A program made the translations under genes and the position numbers. Under the pieces are notes generated by a model. It saw nothing but the letters and a program-made list of their open reading frames with translations. It had not been told where the DNA came from and made no database searches. This document shows positions 9,408 to 17,865 of a DNA stretch of 64,000 nt, one piece after another (within the stretch, counting starts at the first letter, position 1; each line of letters opens with the position of its first letter). Origin of the DNA: Helicobacter pylori (lineage in GTDB: Bacteria; Campylobacterota; Campylobacteria; Campylobacterales; Helicobacteraceae); assembly GCF_030323545.1 (NCBI RefSeq), contig NZ_CP122954.1:930001-994000 (forward strand), given 5' to 3'.

Positions 9408-10727
9408 TTAAAAAGCCCTTAAAACCTTAGCGAGCAAGATATTGTCTTTAAACACGCTAGGCACAATCGTGTAATGCCCGGGTTTTAAAGGGGTGGTTAG
9501 TTCGCTGTCGTTGATCAAGATTTCCCCATCCACTTCAGGCGCCCATCTCAAATCCCTTGCTTTGTAAAAATATTCGCCCTCTTTATTTTCCACTAATGCC
9601 TTAATGGGCTTATTCAACAAAGCCTTAAAGGAATGGTTTTGGTGCTTTAAAGCGATTTTATTCAAGGCTTTGATGCGAGCGTTGATGATTTTTTTAGGCA
9701 CTTTCTCTAAAGAATAGGCATGCGTGTTTTCTTCAGCGCTGAAAGCAAAAATATTCAATCTGTCAAACCGGAATTCGTCTAAAAACGCGCTCAATTCTTC
9801 AAACTCGCTCTCACTTTCTTCCGGATGCCCCACAATGATCGTGCTTCTTATAAAGCTTTCTTTAACCTGCTTCATGGCATCTAAAAGCTTTAAATGGTGC
9901 GCTTGGCTGGAGTTGCGCCGCATCTTTTTAAGCATGGAGTCGCTGATATGCTGGATGGGCATGTCAAAATAATTTTGAAAAATGGGCGAACTTTCAATCG
10001 CGCCAATAAGCTCTAAAGTGGTGCTAGAGGGGTAGAGATATAAAATACGCGCGCTCTTTAAGGCTTGCTGTTTGTCAATCGCTCTAATGAGCTGGACCAA
10101 GCCGTCTTTTTGCCCCTTATCGTATAAAAATGAGCTAGAATCTTGAGCGATAAAAGTCATATCCTTATAGCCTTTAAGGGCTAGATCTTCCACTTCTTTT
10201 AAAATGGAGTCTAATTCCCTGCTTTGTAATTTCCCCTTAAAGCTAGGGATAGCACAAAAAGAGCATTTTTGGTTACAACCCTCAGAAATTTTAACATAAG
10301 CATGCACGCTAGAACCTGTGATAATGCGCGCGTTATAATGCTCGCTTAAAAACACTTGCTCGCTGAATTGGTTTTGTTTTTTAGCGATCAAAATATCAAT
10401 TTTGTCATAATCCCCCACGCCGGTAAAAATATCCACTTCAGGGATCAGCTCTTTGATTTCATCTTTATAGCGTTCGCTCAAGCACCCGCTCGCAATCAAA
10501 ATCGCTCCCTTTTTTTTGTCTTTAGCGGCGTTGAGAATGGTTTGGATGCTCTCTTGTTTGGCGCTTTCAATAAACCCGCAAGTGTTGATCAAAATCACAT
10601 CAGCGCTCTTAGCGTCATTAGTGAGCGTGTAATTATAAAGCTTGCCTAACATCACCTCTGAATCCACCAAGTTTTTAGAGCAACCTAATGAAATTAAGCA
10701 GAGTTGTTTGTTTTCTTTAATTTGCAT
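9408..10727 (-). CDS. rimO: Ribosomal protein S12 methylthiotransferase
   Basis: Radical SAM enzyme that methylthiolates an aspartate of ribosomal protein S12. The 439-residue protein begins with the UPF0004 domain (CLISLGCSKNLVDSEVMLGKL), has the radical SAM cluster motif SEGCNQKCSFCAIP, and ends with a TRAM-type beta domain. SKNLVDSEVMLG is typical of RimO rather than MiaB, as is the total length. It begins one base after the gpt stop codon, so it is co-translated with gpt. The downstream boundary at 9408 faces the promoter of the dynamin cassette. Confidence 0.9.
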   Translation of the reverse strand: MQIKENKQLCLISLGCSKNLVDSEVMLGKLYNYTLTNDAKSADVILINTCGFIESAKQESIQTILNAAKDKKKGAILIASGCLSERYKDEIKELIPEVDIFTGVGDYDKIDILIAKKQNQFSEQVFLSEHYNARIITGSSVHAYVKISEGCNQKCSFCAIPSFKGKLQSRELDSILKEVEDLALKGYKDMTFIAQDSSSFLYDKGQKDGLVQLIRAIDKQQALKSARILYLYPSSTTLELIGAIESSPIFQNYFDMPIQHISDSMLKKMRRNSSQAHHLKLLDAMKQVKESFIRSTIIVGHPEESESEFEELSAFLDEFRFDRLNIFAFSAEENTHAYSLEKVPKKIINARIKALNKIALKHQNHSFKALLNKPIKALVENKEGEYFYKARDLRWAPEVDGEILINDSELTTPLKPGHYTIVPSVFKDNILLAKVLRAF

Positions 10728-10728
10728 G

Positions 10729-11190
10729 TCAATGGCTTTTTAAGTTTTTCAAATCCACTTCCCAAAAGAAATCAATCCATTCAGGAGCGTCTTTTAAAAA
10801 CGCATCGGCTTTGTATTTCGCGCTTGTTTTTTGGAACAAACTCGCGCTATAAAACTTTTTATCAGGGTGTTTATTTTGCAACACTTTAAGCACCGCTTCT
10901 AAAGAATTACCGCTATCTACGATTTCATCTACCACAAGAATGGTTTTTAGACGCTCTTTGATCGTGGGGATATTTTCAATTTTGAGAGCGTTTTGTCGGT
11001 TGGTGGTATCATAAGAAATCGCATTGATGCCATAAACTTCCCTTAAATTCCAGTGCAAACTCAAAAAATGCGCTAAAGTCATGCCCCCTCGCATCACGCA
11101 CACGAGGGCTTCTGGGACATTGCAAATTTGCTCTACTTGTTTGACTAATTCCAAACTGTCTTTTAAAAAGGTTTCATAAGAATAGTGCAT
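10729..11190 (-). CDS. gpt: Xanthine-guanine phosphoribosyltransferase-like enzyme
   Basis: Purine salvage enzyme that transfers ribose-5-phosphate from PRPP to a purine base. The 153-residue protein contains the PRPP-binding signature ILVVDEIVDSGNSLEAV and an N-terminal CVMRGGMTLAHFLS segment. Length matches Gpt-type PRTases; base preference (xanthine, guanine or hypoxanthine) cannot be read from the sequence. It lies between the class V aminotransferase (8-base gap) and rimO (no gap) in one minus-strand operon. Confidence 0.85.
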   Translation of the reverse strand: MHYSYETFLKDSLELVKQVEQICNVPEALVCVMRGGMTLAHFLSLHWNLREVYGINAISYDTTNRQNALKIENIPTIKERLKTILVVDEIVDSGNSLEAVLKVLQNKHPDKKFYSASLFQKTSAKYKADAFLKDAPEWIDFFWEVDLKNLKSH

Positions 11191-11198
11191 TATAATCC

Positions 11199-12308
11199 TT
11201 AAATTTCATAGTATTGCTTCAAAAAGGTTGTATTCGCCACGCCATCAAACTCCCTTAAATTCAAATCGTTTAGGGCTAATTCTAGGGCGTTCAAAGCGTA
11301 AGCGCTTTTGTAAACAGGAATGATCCCCATGTGGTTGATACGAATGAGCGCGTCTTTATAAGGCTCTTGACCGCCCGCAAATTGCACCTGATATTTTTCT
11401 TTCAAAAGGTTTTTTAATTCTTTGGCATGCTCGTTAATAATCGTTGTCATGCTCAAGCTCGGGCTTTTAGGGAAAATCTTTAAACCTAAAGCTAAAACGG
11501 CTTTTTGAGTGGCTAAAGCGACTCTTTTGGTCTCTTGATAGAGCACTTCAAAGCCCCCTAAATTTTGCACCAATTCAAAATAGCGTTGCAACCCTAAAGT
11601 GTGTAAAATAGGAGCGGTGTAGCTTGTGGTGTTATCTCTTTGGTTTTTCAATTCGCTCTTTAAATTGAAATAAAACCCCACATTGCGTTCTTCTATGCGT
11701 TCAATCGCTTTCTGGCTCAATGCGACTAGGCTCATCGCAGGAGGCAGCATGAACGCTTTTTGACTCCCTCCAATGAGTGCATCAACATGCGTTATTTCTA
11801 AAGGCTCAACCCCTAAAGCGGTGATAGCATCCACTATCACAAAAACATTCGGATTAGTTTCTTTGATCGCTTGAGCGATTTTTTCTACAGGGTGTCGTAA
11901 CCCCCCACTAGACTCGCATGCTTGAATGCAAAACGCATCAATGTTAGGGTTGGCTTTAAGCGCGTTTAATATCCCATCCACTTGGGCCGGTGTGTCCCAT
12001 TCATAGACTAATTCATGGGCTTTGATAGAATGGGCTTTAGCGATCTTGCCAAACCTTTCGCCAAACTTGCCCGCATTAACAAAAAGCAACTCTTTTTGAC
12101 ACAACGAAACCACGCTCGCTTCCATAGCCCCCGTCCCGCTGCTGCTTAAAAGCAAAACTTCTTCTAAACCGGTCATTTTTTTTAAATTTTCTCGCACGCT
12201 TTGGAAAATCTTTTCAAAATCTTTGGTGCGGTGGTGGGGCATTGGCTGAGAAAAGCTTGAGCGCATCTCTTCGCTAATGGCTACAGGGCCTGGAGTGAAA
12301 AGCAACAT
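11199..12308 (-). CDS. Class V aminotransferase (phosphoserine or serine-pyruvate type)
   Basis: PLP enzyme of fold type I, 369 residues from ATG 12308 (MLLFTPGPVAISEEM). The TPGP opening, SSSGTGAMEA, VDAITALG and the PLP lysine in GGSQKAFMLPP identify the alanine-glyoxylate/serine-pyruvate group. In epsilonproteobacteria this group includes enzymes thought to serve as phosphoserine aminotransferase for serine synthesis; that assignment is an inference. An upstream in-frame start at 12353 would add 15 residues that look like leader sequence and I rejected it. First gene of the aminotransferase-gpt-rimO set. Confidence 0.85.
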   Translation of the reverse strand: MLLFTPGPVAISEEMRSSFSQPMPHHRTKDFEKIFQSVRENLKKMTGLEEVLLLSSSGTGAMEASVVSLCQKELLFVNAGKFGERFGKIAKAHSIKAHELVYEWDTPAQVDGILNALKANPNIDAFCIQACESSGGLRHPVEKIAQAIKETNPNVFVIVDAITALGVEPLEITHVDALIGGSQKAFMLPPAMSLVALSQKAIERIEERNVGFYFNLKSELKNQRDNTTSYTAPILHTLGLQRYFELVQNLGGFEVLYQETKRVALATQKAVLALGLKIFPKSPSLSMTTIINEHAKELKNLLKEKYQVQFAGGQEPYKDALIRINHMGIIPVYKSAYALNALELALNDLNLREFDGVANTTFLKQYYEI

Positions 12309-12419
12309 TTTAACATTAACCTTTAATTTTTGAGAGAATTTAAAAGTTATCATACTAAAACGCGCTTAAAATTAAGCCTTATTGTTTAAGAAAATCGCTT
12401 TTTAATGCAAATAAAATGC

Positions 12420-12425
12420 TAAAAT
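12420..12425 (+). promoter_or_regulatory. Likely -10 box of pgpA
   Basis: TGCTAAAAT, an extended -10 type sequence as common for the H. pylori vegetative sigma factor, 31 bases before the pgpA start in the divergent gap between the aminotransferase gene and pgpA. Confidence 0.4.
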
Positions 12426-12456
12426 GCCATGATTTAAAAAGAATTTAAGGCAATAA

Positions 12457-12933
12457 TTGAATAAATTCAGTCTTCGCGCGTGTTTTTTAACCCTTTTTTT
12501 TAGCGGGTATTCTAAAAAAGCTCCTGGAACGATAGGGAGTTTAGTAGCGTTGTTACTAGGCTTGCCTGTTTTAATTTTTTCGGCTAACACTTTGTTTTTA
12601 GCGGCGATTTTAATCGGGCTTATCGCTATCGCTCAAATAGACAAGGAAGAAGCAGAGAGTAAGATCCATGACAGCTCCTACATTGTGATAGACGAATTAG
12701 TGGGCATGTGGCTAGCGATGGCGATTAGCGGGTTATCGTTAGCGGGTGTGGTTTTGAGTTTTATCTTTTTTAGGATCTATGATATTACTAAGCCATCACT
12801 CATTGGCAAGATAGACAAAGAAGTTAAAGGGGGTTTAGGGGTTGTGGCTGATGACGCTTTAGCGGGTGTTTTAGCCGGATTGAGCACTTTATTAGTCATC
12901 AATATTTTAGGATTTTTTAACATTAAACTTTAA
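12457..12933 (+). CDS. pgpA: Phosphatidylglycerophosphatase A
   Basis: Membrane enzyme that dephosphorylates phosphatidylglycerophosphate to phosphatidylglycerol. The 158-residue protein has the N-terminal GYSKKAPGTIGSL motif, then DSSYIVIDELVGMWLAM with acidic metal-binding residues, FRIYDITKPS, and hydrophobic segments. It starts at TTG with an AAGGC-type ribosome site. It begins the plus-strand block that runs to prs, but is separated from ddl by about 77 bases. Confidence 0.9.
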   Translation: MNKFSLRACFLTLFFSGYSKKAPGTIGSLVALLLGLPVLIFSANTLFLAAILIGLIAIAQIDKEEAESKIHDSSYIVIDELVGMWLAMAISGLSLAGVVLSFIFFRIYDITKPSLIGKIDKEVKGGLGVVADDALAGVLAGLSTLLVINILGFFNIKL

Positions 12934-13010
12934 TTTTAAGAAAATTCAAAAGCCTTTTTTTAGGTAAATATAGATAGACTTTATTGCAATCGTTTTTAAG
13001 GAGTTTGATC

Positions 13011-14054
13011 GTGGAGTTTTGCGTTTTATTTGGTGGGGCGAGTTTTGAGCATGAAATCAGCATTGTGAGCGCGATCGCACTTAAAGAAGTGTTAAAGGAT
13101 AGGATTAAATATTTTATTTTTTTAGATGAAAACCATCATTTTTATTTGATTGAAGAATCTGACATGCATTCAAAATACTTCGCTCAAATCAAAGAAAAAA
13201 AATTACCTCCCCTAATCCTTACGCGCAATGGCTTGCTTAAAAACTCGTTTTTAGGCGCTAAGATTATAGAATTGCCTTTAGTGATCAATCTCGTGCATGG
13301 GGGCGATGGCGAAGACGGGAAATTAGCGAGCTTGTTAGAATTTTATCGTATCGCTTTTATAGGTCCTAGGATTGAAGCGAGCGTGTTGAGTTATAACAAA
13401 TATTTAACCAAGCTTTATGCCAAAGACTTAGGGGTAAAAACTTTAAATTATGTTCTTTTGAATGAAAAAAACCGCGCTAACGCCTTGGATTTGATGAGCT
13501 TTAATCTTCCTTTCATCATCAAGCCTAATAGTGCTGGGAGCTCTTTAGGGGTGAATGTTGTGAAAGAAGAAAAAGAATTGATTTACGCTTTAGACGGTGC
13601 GTTTGAATATTCTAAAGAGGTCTTAATAGAGCCTTTCATTCAGGGAGTGAAAGAATACAATTTAGCCGGTTGCAAGATCAAAAAGGATTTTTGTTTTTCT
13701 TATATTGAAGAGCCTAGCAAACAGGAATTTTTAGATTTCAAACAAAAATATTTGGATTTTTCACGCAATAAAGCCCCTAAAGCGAATCTTTCTAACACCC
13801 TAGAAGAACAATTAAAAGAAAATTTTAAAAAACTCTATAATGATTTGTTTGATGGCGCGATCATTCGTTGCGATTTTTTTATCATAGAAAATGAAGTGTA
13901 TCTTAATGAGATCAACCCCATTCCTGGCAGTTTGGCCAATTATTTGTTTGATGATTTTAAAACAACGCTAGAAAATTTAGCGCAATCATTGCCCAAAACC
14001 CCTAAAATCCCAATCAAAAACTCTTATTTGTTGCAAATCCAAAAGAATAAGTAA
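13011..14054 (+). CDS. ddl: D-alanine--D-alanine ligase
   Basis: Makes the D-Ala-D-Ala dipeptide for peptidoglycan. From GTG 13011 (VEFCVLFGGASFEHEISIVSA) it is 347 residues, with ATP-grasp features: GGDGEDG, KPNSAGSSLGVNVV, EPFIQGVKEYN and the metal-binding EVYLNEINPIPGS. An AAGGAG site 7 bases upstream decides for GTG 13011 over an earlier TTG at 12984. Its stop overlaps the start of the next gene (TAATGG), and murF, which uses the product, follows after that, so this is a cell-wall operon. Confidence 0.93.
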   Translation: MEFCVLFGGASFEHEISIVSAIALKEVLKDRIKYFIFLDENHHFYLIEESDMHSKYFAQIKEKKLPPLILTRNGLLKNSFLGAKIIELPLVINLVHGGDGEDGKLASLLEFYRIAFIGPRIEASVLSYNKYLTKLYAKDLGVKTLNYVLLNEKNRANALDLMSFNLPFIIKPNSAGSSLGVNVVKEEKELIYALDGAFEYSKEVLIEPFIQGVKEYNLAGCKIKKDFCFSYIEEPSKQEFLDFKQKYLDFSRNKAPKANLSNTLEEQLKENFKKLYNDLFDGAIIRCDFFIIENEVYLNEINPIPGSLANYLFDDFKTTLENLAQSLPKTPKIPIKNSYLLQIQKNK

Positions 14055-14779
14055 TGGCCAAACGCAGTATCGCTTATTTGGATAGCGTTTTTGACATTTC
14101 CTACACTTTTACAGACCACCATAGCCCTTTAAACGCCTTGTTTTTGCATGGTTGGGGGAGTTCTAAGGAAATCATGCAACAAGCGTTTCAAGGCTGTTTT
14201 TTAAATTACAACCATTTGTATGTGGATTTGCCCGGCTTCAATCAAAGCCCTAACGATGAAAAAGTTTTAGAAACTAAAGATTATGCTAATATCATCAATC
14301 TGTTTTTAAAAAGCGTGGATAAAAAAGCGCATGTCGTTTTTGGGCATAGCTTTGGAGGGAAAGTAGCGATCTTGTGTGAAAACGAACAAATTGTTTTATT
14401 GAGCAGCGCGGGGATCTTAGAGCCAAAACCCTTAAAAGTGCGTTGTAAAATCCTTTTGGCTAAAATCTTTAAAAAATTAGGCTTGAATTTAGGGTTTTTG
14501 AGGAGTAAGGACGCTATGGGGCTTAATCAAGCGATGTATGAAACCTTTAAAAAAGTGATTAGCGAAGACTTTAGCGATCATTTCAAACGATGCGAGAAGG
14601 AAGTTTTATTATTTTGGGGTAAAGACGATAAAGCAACCCCCTTAAGCTCCGCTCAAAAAATGCAAACCTTATTGAAAAGAAGCGCGTTATTCGTTTTAGA
14701 AGGGGATCATTTCTTTTTTTTAAACCAAGCAAAAGAGATTGAAAAACTAGTGGAGAATTATCATCATGCAAAGTCTTAG
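14054..14779 (+). CDS. Alpha/beta hydrolase
   Basis: A 241-residue hydrolase of unknown substrate. It has the oxyanion segment LFLHGWGSS, the nucleophile elbow GHSFGG (serine nucleophile), LLFWGKDDKATP with the acid residue, and EGDHFFF with the catalytic histidine. It is wedged between ddl (one-base overlap) and murF (14-base overlap). The tight coupling suggests a cell-wall link, but nothing in the sequence proves one. In other genomes similar proteins are annotated as ring-cleavage hydrolases, which is probably over-specific here. Confidence 0.8.
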   Translation: MAKRSIAYLDSVFDISYTFTDHHSPLNALFLHGWGSSKEIMQQAFQGCFLNYNHLYVDLPGFNQSPNDEKVLETKDYANIINLFLKSVDKKAHVVFGHSFGGKVAILCENEQIVLLSSAGILEPKPLKVRCKILLAKIFKKLGLNLGFLRSKDAMGLNQAMYETFKKVISEDFSDHFKRCEKEVLLFWGKDDKATPLSSAQKMQTLLKRSALFVLEGDHFFFLNQAKEIEKLVENYHHAKS

Positions 14780-16247
14780 TTGGCTGAATTTAGCGTTTCG
14801 TTGGCTCTTTATAACAGGGCTTGGCTATTATATAATGACTTTATTGCAATGGTATCATTACAGCGTGTTTAGGATTTTAACCAAGCACCACAAAATGCGT
14901 TGGCATGGGATTTATTTTTTATTGCCTTTAGGGGTATTTATCCTATCGTATGCTTTCAAAATGCCGTTTGTTTTTGATTTCTTTTGCGGCGTTATTCAAA
15001 TGCCCATGCTCATTATCTGGGCCAAACGCAACGACAAGCCTTTAGTTTTCACGCCAAGGGTGAAGCGCTTTTTCATCTTCTTATTACTCTTTTTAATCTT
15101 GCATGAAATCTTAAATATAGAATTAGTCCCTTTGGATGGGATTTCGCTCGCGCTTGGCTATTTGTGTTTATTTATATTCGTTTTGAGCGCTTCTTTAATC
15201 TTTGAAAAAGTCCTATCCAAGCAGTATTTGCAAACCGCTAAAGACAAAATCGCCTCTTTAAAGAATTTAAAAGTCATCGCCATTACCGGAAGTTTTGGGA
15301 AAACCAGCACCAAAAATTTCTTGCTTCAAATCTTACAAACCACATTCAACGCGCATGCAAGCCCCAAAAGCGTCAACACCCTTTTAGGGCTTGCGAATGA
15401 TATTAACCAGAATTTAGATGATAAGAGCGAAATCTATATCGCTGAAGCCGGGGCAAGGAATAAGGGCGATATTAAAGAAATCACCCGCCTCATTGAACCG
15501 CACCTTGCTGTGGTCGCAGAAGTGGGCGAACAGCATTTAGAATATTTTAAAACTTTAGAAAATATTTGCGAGACTAAAGCGGAATTATTGGATTCCAAGC
15601 GCTTAGAAAAAGCCTTTTGTTATTCTGTGGAAAAGATCAAGCCCTATGCCCCTAAAGATAGCCCCTTAATAGATGTTTCTAGCCTGGTTAAAAACATCCA
15701 ATCCACTTTAAAAGGCACTTCTTTTGAAATGCTTATAGATAGCGTTTGGGAAAAATTTGAAACAAAGGTTCTAGGGGAGTTTAGCGCTTATAATATCGCT
15801 TCAGCTATTTTAATCGCTAAGCATTTAGGATTAGAAACCGAAAGGATCAAACGGCTTGTTTTGGAACTCAACCCTATCGCCCATCGTTTGCAACTTTTGG
15901 AAGTGAATCAAAAAATCATCATAGACGATAGCTTTAACGGGAATTTAAAGGGCATGTTAGAGGGCATTCGTTTAGCGAGTTTGTATGAAGGGCGTAAGGT
16001 TATTGTAACACCGGGATTAGTGGAAAGCAATACAGAAAGTAATGAAACTTTAGCGCAAAAAATAGACGAGGTTTTTGATGTCGCTATCATCACAGGGGAG
16101 TTGAATTCCAAAACGATTGCTTCACAATTGAAAACCCCCCAAAAAATCTTACTCAAGGATAAGGCGCAATTGGAAAATATCTTACAAGCCACCACGATTC
16201 AGGGCGATTTGATTTTATTCGCTAATGACGCCCCTAATTACATTTAG
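14766..16247 (+). CDS. murF: UDP-MurNAc-tripeptide--D-Ala-D-Ala ligase with membrane N terminus
   Basis: Adds D-Ala-D-Ala to UDP-MurNAc-tripeptide, the last cytoplasmic step of peptidoglycan precursor synthesis. The 493-residue protein has the Mur ligase P-loop VIAITGSFGKTSTKNF near residues 170-185, followed by NDINQNLDDKSEIYIAEAGARNKGDI, IEPHLAVVAEVGEQHLEYF and IIDDSFNGN. The first 150 residues are several hydrophobic helices (for example FFIFLLLFLILHEIL), absent from the usual soluble MurF, so this form is probably membrane-tethered. It overlaps the upstream hydrolase and is preceded by ddl, its substrate supplier. Function is well supported; the role of the extension is not known. Confidence 0.9.
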   Translation: MQSLSWLNLAFRWLFITGLGYYIMTLLQWYHYSVFRILTKHHKMRWHGIYFLLPLGVFILSYAFKMPFVFDFFCGVIQMPMLIIWAKRNDKPLVFTPRVKRFFIFLLLFLILHEILNIELVPLDGISLALGYLCLFIFVLSASLIFEKVLSKQYLQTAKDKIASLKNLKVIAITGSFGKTSTKNFLLQILQTTFNAHASPKSVNTLLGLANDINQNLDDKSEIYIAEAGARNKGDIKEITRLIEPHLAVVAEVGEQHLEYFKTLENICETKAELLDSKRLEKAFCYSVEKIKPYAPKDSPLIDVSSLVKNIQSTLKGTSFEMLIDSVWEKFETKVLGEFSAYNIASAILIAKHLGLETERIKRLVLELNPIAHRLQLLEVNQKIIIDDSFNGNLKGMLEGIRLASLYEGRKVIVTPGLVESNTESNETLAQKIDEVFDVAIITGELNSKTIASQLKTPQKILLKDKAQLENILQATTIQGDLILFANDAPNYI

Positions 16248-16256
16248 GAAATGAAC

Positions 16257-16742
16257 ATGCAACATTTATACGCTCCTTGGCGCGAAAGTTATTTGAAAGA
16301 GAAAAATAAGAGTTGTGTCTTTTGCGGGATTTCTCAAAACCCTACAAAAGATTCAGAAAACAGAGTGCTTTATAGAAATAGCGATCTCTTTGTGGTGATG
16401 AACGCCTACCCTTATAACCCGGGGCATTTGTTGATCATTCCTCATGCGCATCAAGCGAGCGTTGAACTTTTAGATCTTAACATTTGGCTAAACATGAATA
16501 AATTAGCGCCTAAAGTGTTAAAAGCGTTGTATGCTTATGGCGCTCAAGGGATCAATTTAGGTTTGAATTTGCACAGAAACGCCGGAGCAGGAATCCCTGA
16601 GCATTTGCACATGCATTTAGTGCCTAGGTTTTTAGGCGATAGCAATTTTATGAGCGTTATCGCTCAAACTAGGGTGTGTGGGATTGATTTAAATGAAACC
16701 TATCTTGCGTTAAAAAACTTATTAGAAAAGGAGCTTGGTTGA
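16257..16742 (+). CDS. HIT family nucleotide-binding protein
   Basis: Histidine-triad protein, 161 residues from ATG 16257 (MQHLYAPWRESYL). It has a CVFCG zinc-type motif, PYNPGHLLIIP and the triad HLHMHLVPR. Such proteins hydrolyse or transfer nucleotidyl groups, for example diadenosine polyphosphates or adenylated compounds; the exact substrate is unknown. An ATG six bases earlier lies too close to the AGGAA site, so I prefer the second. It follows murF by under 10 bases and is likely in that operon. Confidence 0.88.
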   Translation: MQHLYAPWRESYLKEKNKSCVFCGISQNPTKDSENRVLYRNSDLFVVMNAYPYNPGHLLIIPHAHQASVELLDLNIWLNMNKLAPKVLKALYAYGAQGINLGLNLHRNAGAGIPEHLHMHLVPRFLGDSNFMSVIAQTRVCGIDLNETYLALKNLLEKELG

Positions 16743-16769
16743 AAACAAACGCTTTTAATTTGGGTGTGT

Positions 16770-16775
16770 TACAAT
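16770..16775 (+). promoter_or_regulatory. Likely -10 box of prs
   Basis: TACAAT preceded by GTGTGT in the 64-base gap before prs, 31 bases upstream of its ATG. Suggests prs has its own promoter besides read-through from the murF block. Confidence 0.4.
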
Positions 16776-16806
16776 TGATTTTAATTCATTTTAAGGAGTG
16801 TCAGCG

Positions 16807-17763
16807 ATGAAGGCGCGTGGGTTTAAGGCAAAGATGCGTGGTTTTAAGATTTTTTCAGGGAGCGCTCACCCTGCCTTTGGCAAAGAAGTGTCAAAGCATT
16901 TAGGCGTTCCCTTATCCAAAGCCGTGATTGGCAAATTCAGCGATGGTGAAATCAATATCCAAATCAGCGAATCGGTGCGCGGTAAGGATATTTTTATTGT
17001 CCAGCCCACTTGCGTGCCGGTTAATGACAATTTAATGGAATTGTTAGTCATGGTAGATGCTTTAAGGCGCAGTTCCGCCAATTCTATCACAGCGGTGTTG
17101 CCGTATTTTGGCTATGCCAGACAGGACAGAAAAGCGGCTCCAAGAGTGCCTATCACGGCTAAAATGGTCGCTAATTTGATGCAAGAAGTGGGGATTGAAA
17201 GGATCATTACAATGGATTTGCATGCCGGGCAAATCCAAGGCTTTTTTGATGTGCCGGTGGATAATTTATACGGATCTATCGTTTTTAGAGATTATATCCG
17301 CTCTAAAGCGTTAAAAAACCCTGTGATCGCTAGCCCTGATGTGGGTGGGGTTACAAGAGCCAGGTATTTTGCCAATCAAATGGGCTTGGATTTAATCATC
17401 GTGGATAAGCGCCGTGAAAAAGCTAATGAAAGCGAAGTGATGAATATTATCGGCTCAGCAAAGGAGCGCGATGTGATTTTAGTAGATGATATGATTGATA
17501 CCGCAGGCACGATCTGTAAAGCCGCTTTGGCCTTAAAAGAACAAGGGGCAATTTCTGTCATGGCGTTAGGCACGCATGCGGTTTTGAGCGGGAATGCGAT
17601 CAAGCGCATTAAAGAAAGCATGTTAGATGAAGTGGTGGTAACCAACTCTATCCCTTTAGTTCAAAAATGCGATAAAATCACCACTTTAAGCGTAGCGCCC
17701 TTATTTGCGGAAGTGATCAGAAGGATTTATCATAACGAAAGCGTCCAATCGCTTTTCACTTAA
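16807..17763 (+). CDS. prs: Ribose-phosphate pyrophosphokinase
   Basis: Makes PRPP from ribose 5-phosphate and ATP, feeding nucleotide, histidine and tryptophan synthesis and the Gpt reaction encoded upstream. The 318-residue protein shows FSGSAHPAFGKEVSKHLG, FSDGEI, the ATP-binding QDRKAAPRVPITAKMVANL, metal site MDLHAGQIQGFF and PRPP loop VILVDDMIDTAGT. The ATG at 16807 has AAGGAG 8 bases upstream; a GTG at 16798 overlaps that site and is rejected. It ends 26 bases before the convergent tRNA gene. Confidence 0.95.
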   Translation: MKARGFKAKMRGFKIFSGSAHPAFGKEVSKHLGVPLSKAVIGKFSDGEINIQISESVRGKDIFIVQPTCVPVNDNLMELLVMVDALRRSSANSITAVLPYFGYARQDRKAAPRVPITAKMVANLMQEVGIERIITMDLHAGQIQGFFDVPVDNLYGSIVFRDYIRSKALKNPVIASPDVGGVTRARYFANQMGLDLIIVDKRREKANESEVMNIIGSAKERDVILVDDMIDTAGTICKAALALKEQGAISVMALGTHAVLSGNAIKRIKESMLDEVVVTNSIPLVQKCDKITTLSVAPLFAEVIRRIYHNESVQSLFT

Positions 17764-17788
17764 AAAGGGGATAAAAGAAGAGCGGGAG

Positions 17789-17865
17789 TGGTGGATTCTG
17801 TAGGACTTGAACCTACGACCAATCGGTTATGAGCCGAGTGCTCTGACCAGCTGAGCTAAGAATCC
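17789..17865 (-). tRNA. tRNA with CAU anticodon, probably Ile2 (alternatively elongator Met)
   Basis: A 77-base cloverleaf with encoded CCA: acceptor GGATTCT pairs with AGAATCC, D-arm AGCTCAGCTGGTCAGAGC, anticodon stem CTCGG/CCGAT with a one-base irregularity and loop CTCATAA, variable loop TTGGTCG, T arm GTAGGTTCAAGTCCTAC. The CAU loop occurs in both Met elongator and lysidine-modified Ile2 tRNAs. The variable loop and TTCAAGTCC T-loop resemble enteric tRNA-Ile2 more, and tilS is present. The rodA coding region runs into this gene and ends in its anticodon loop. Confidence 0.9.

Noticed and set aside
17789..17865. The tRNA as an integration site of a mobile element
   Set aside because: No duplicated tRNA 3' end and no integrase or foreign gene nearby; both sides are core genes.
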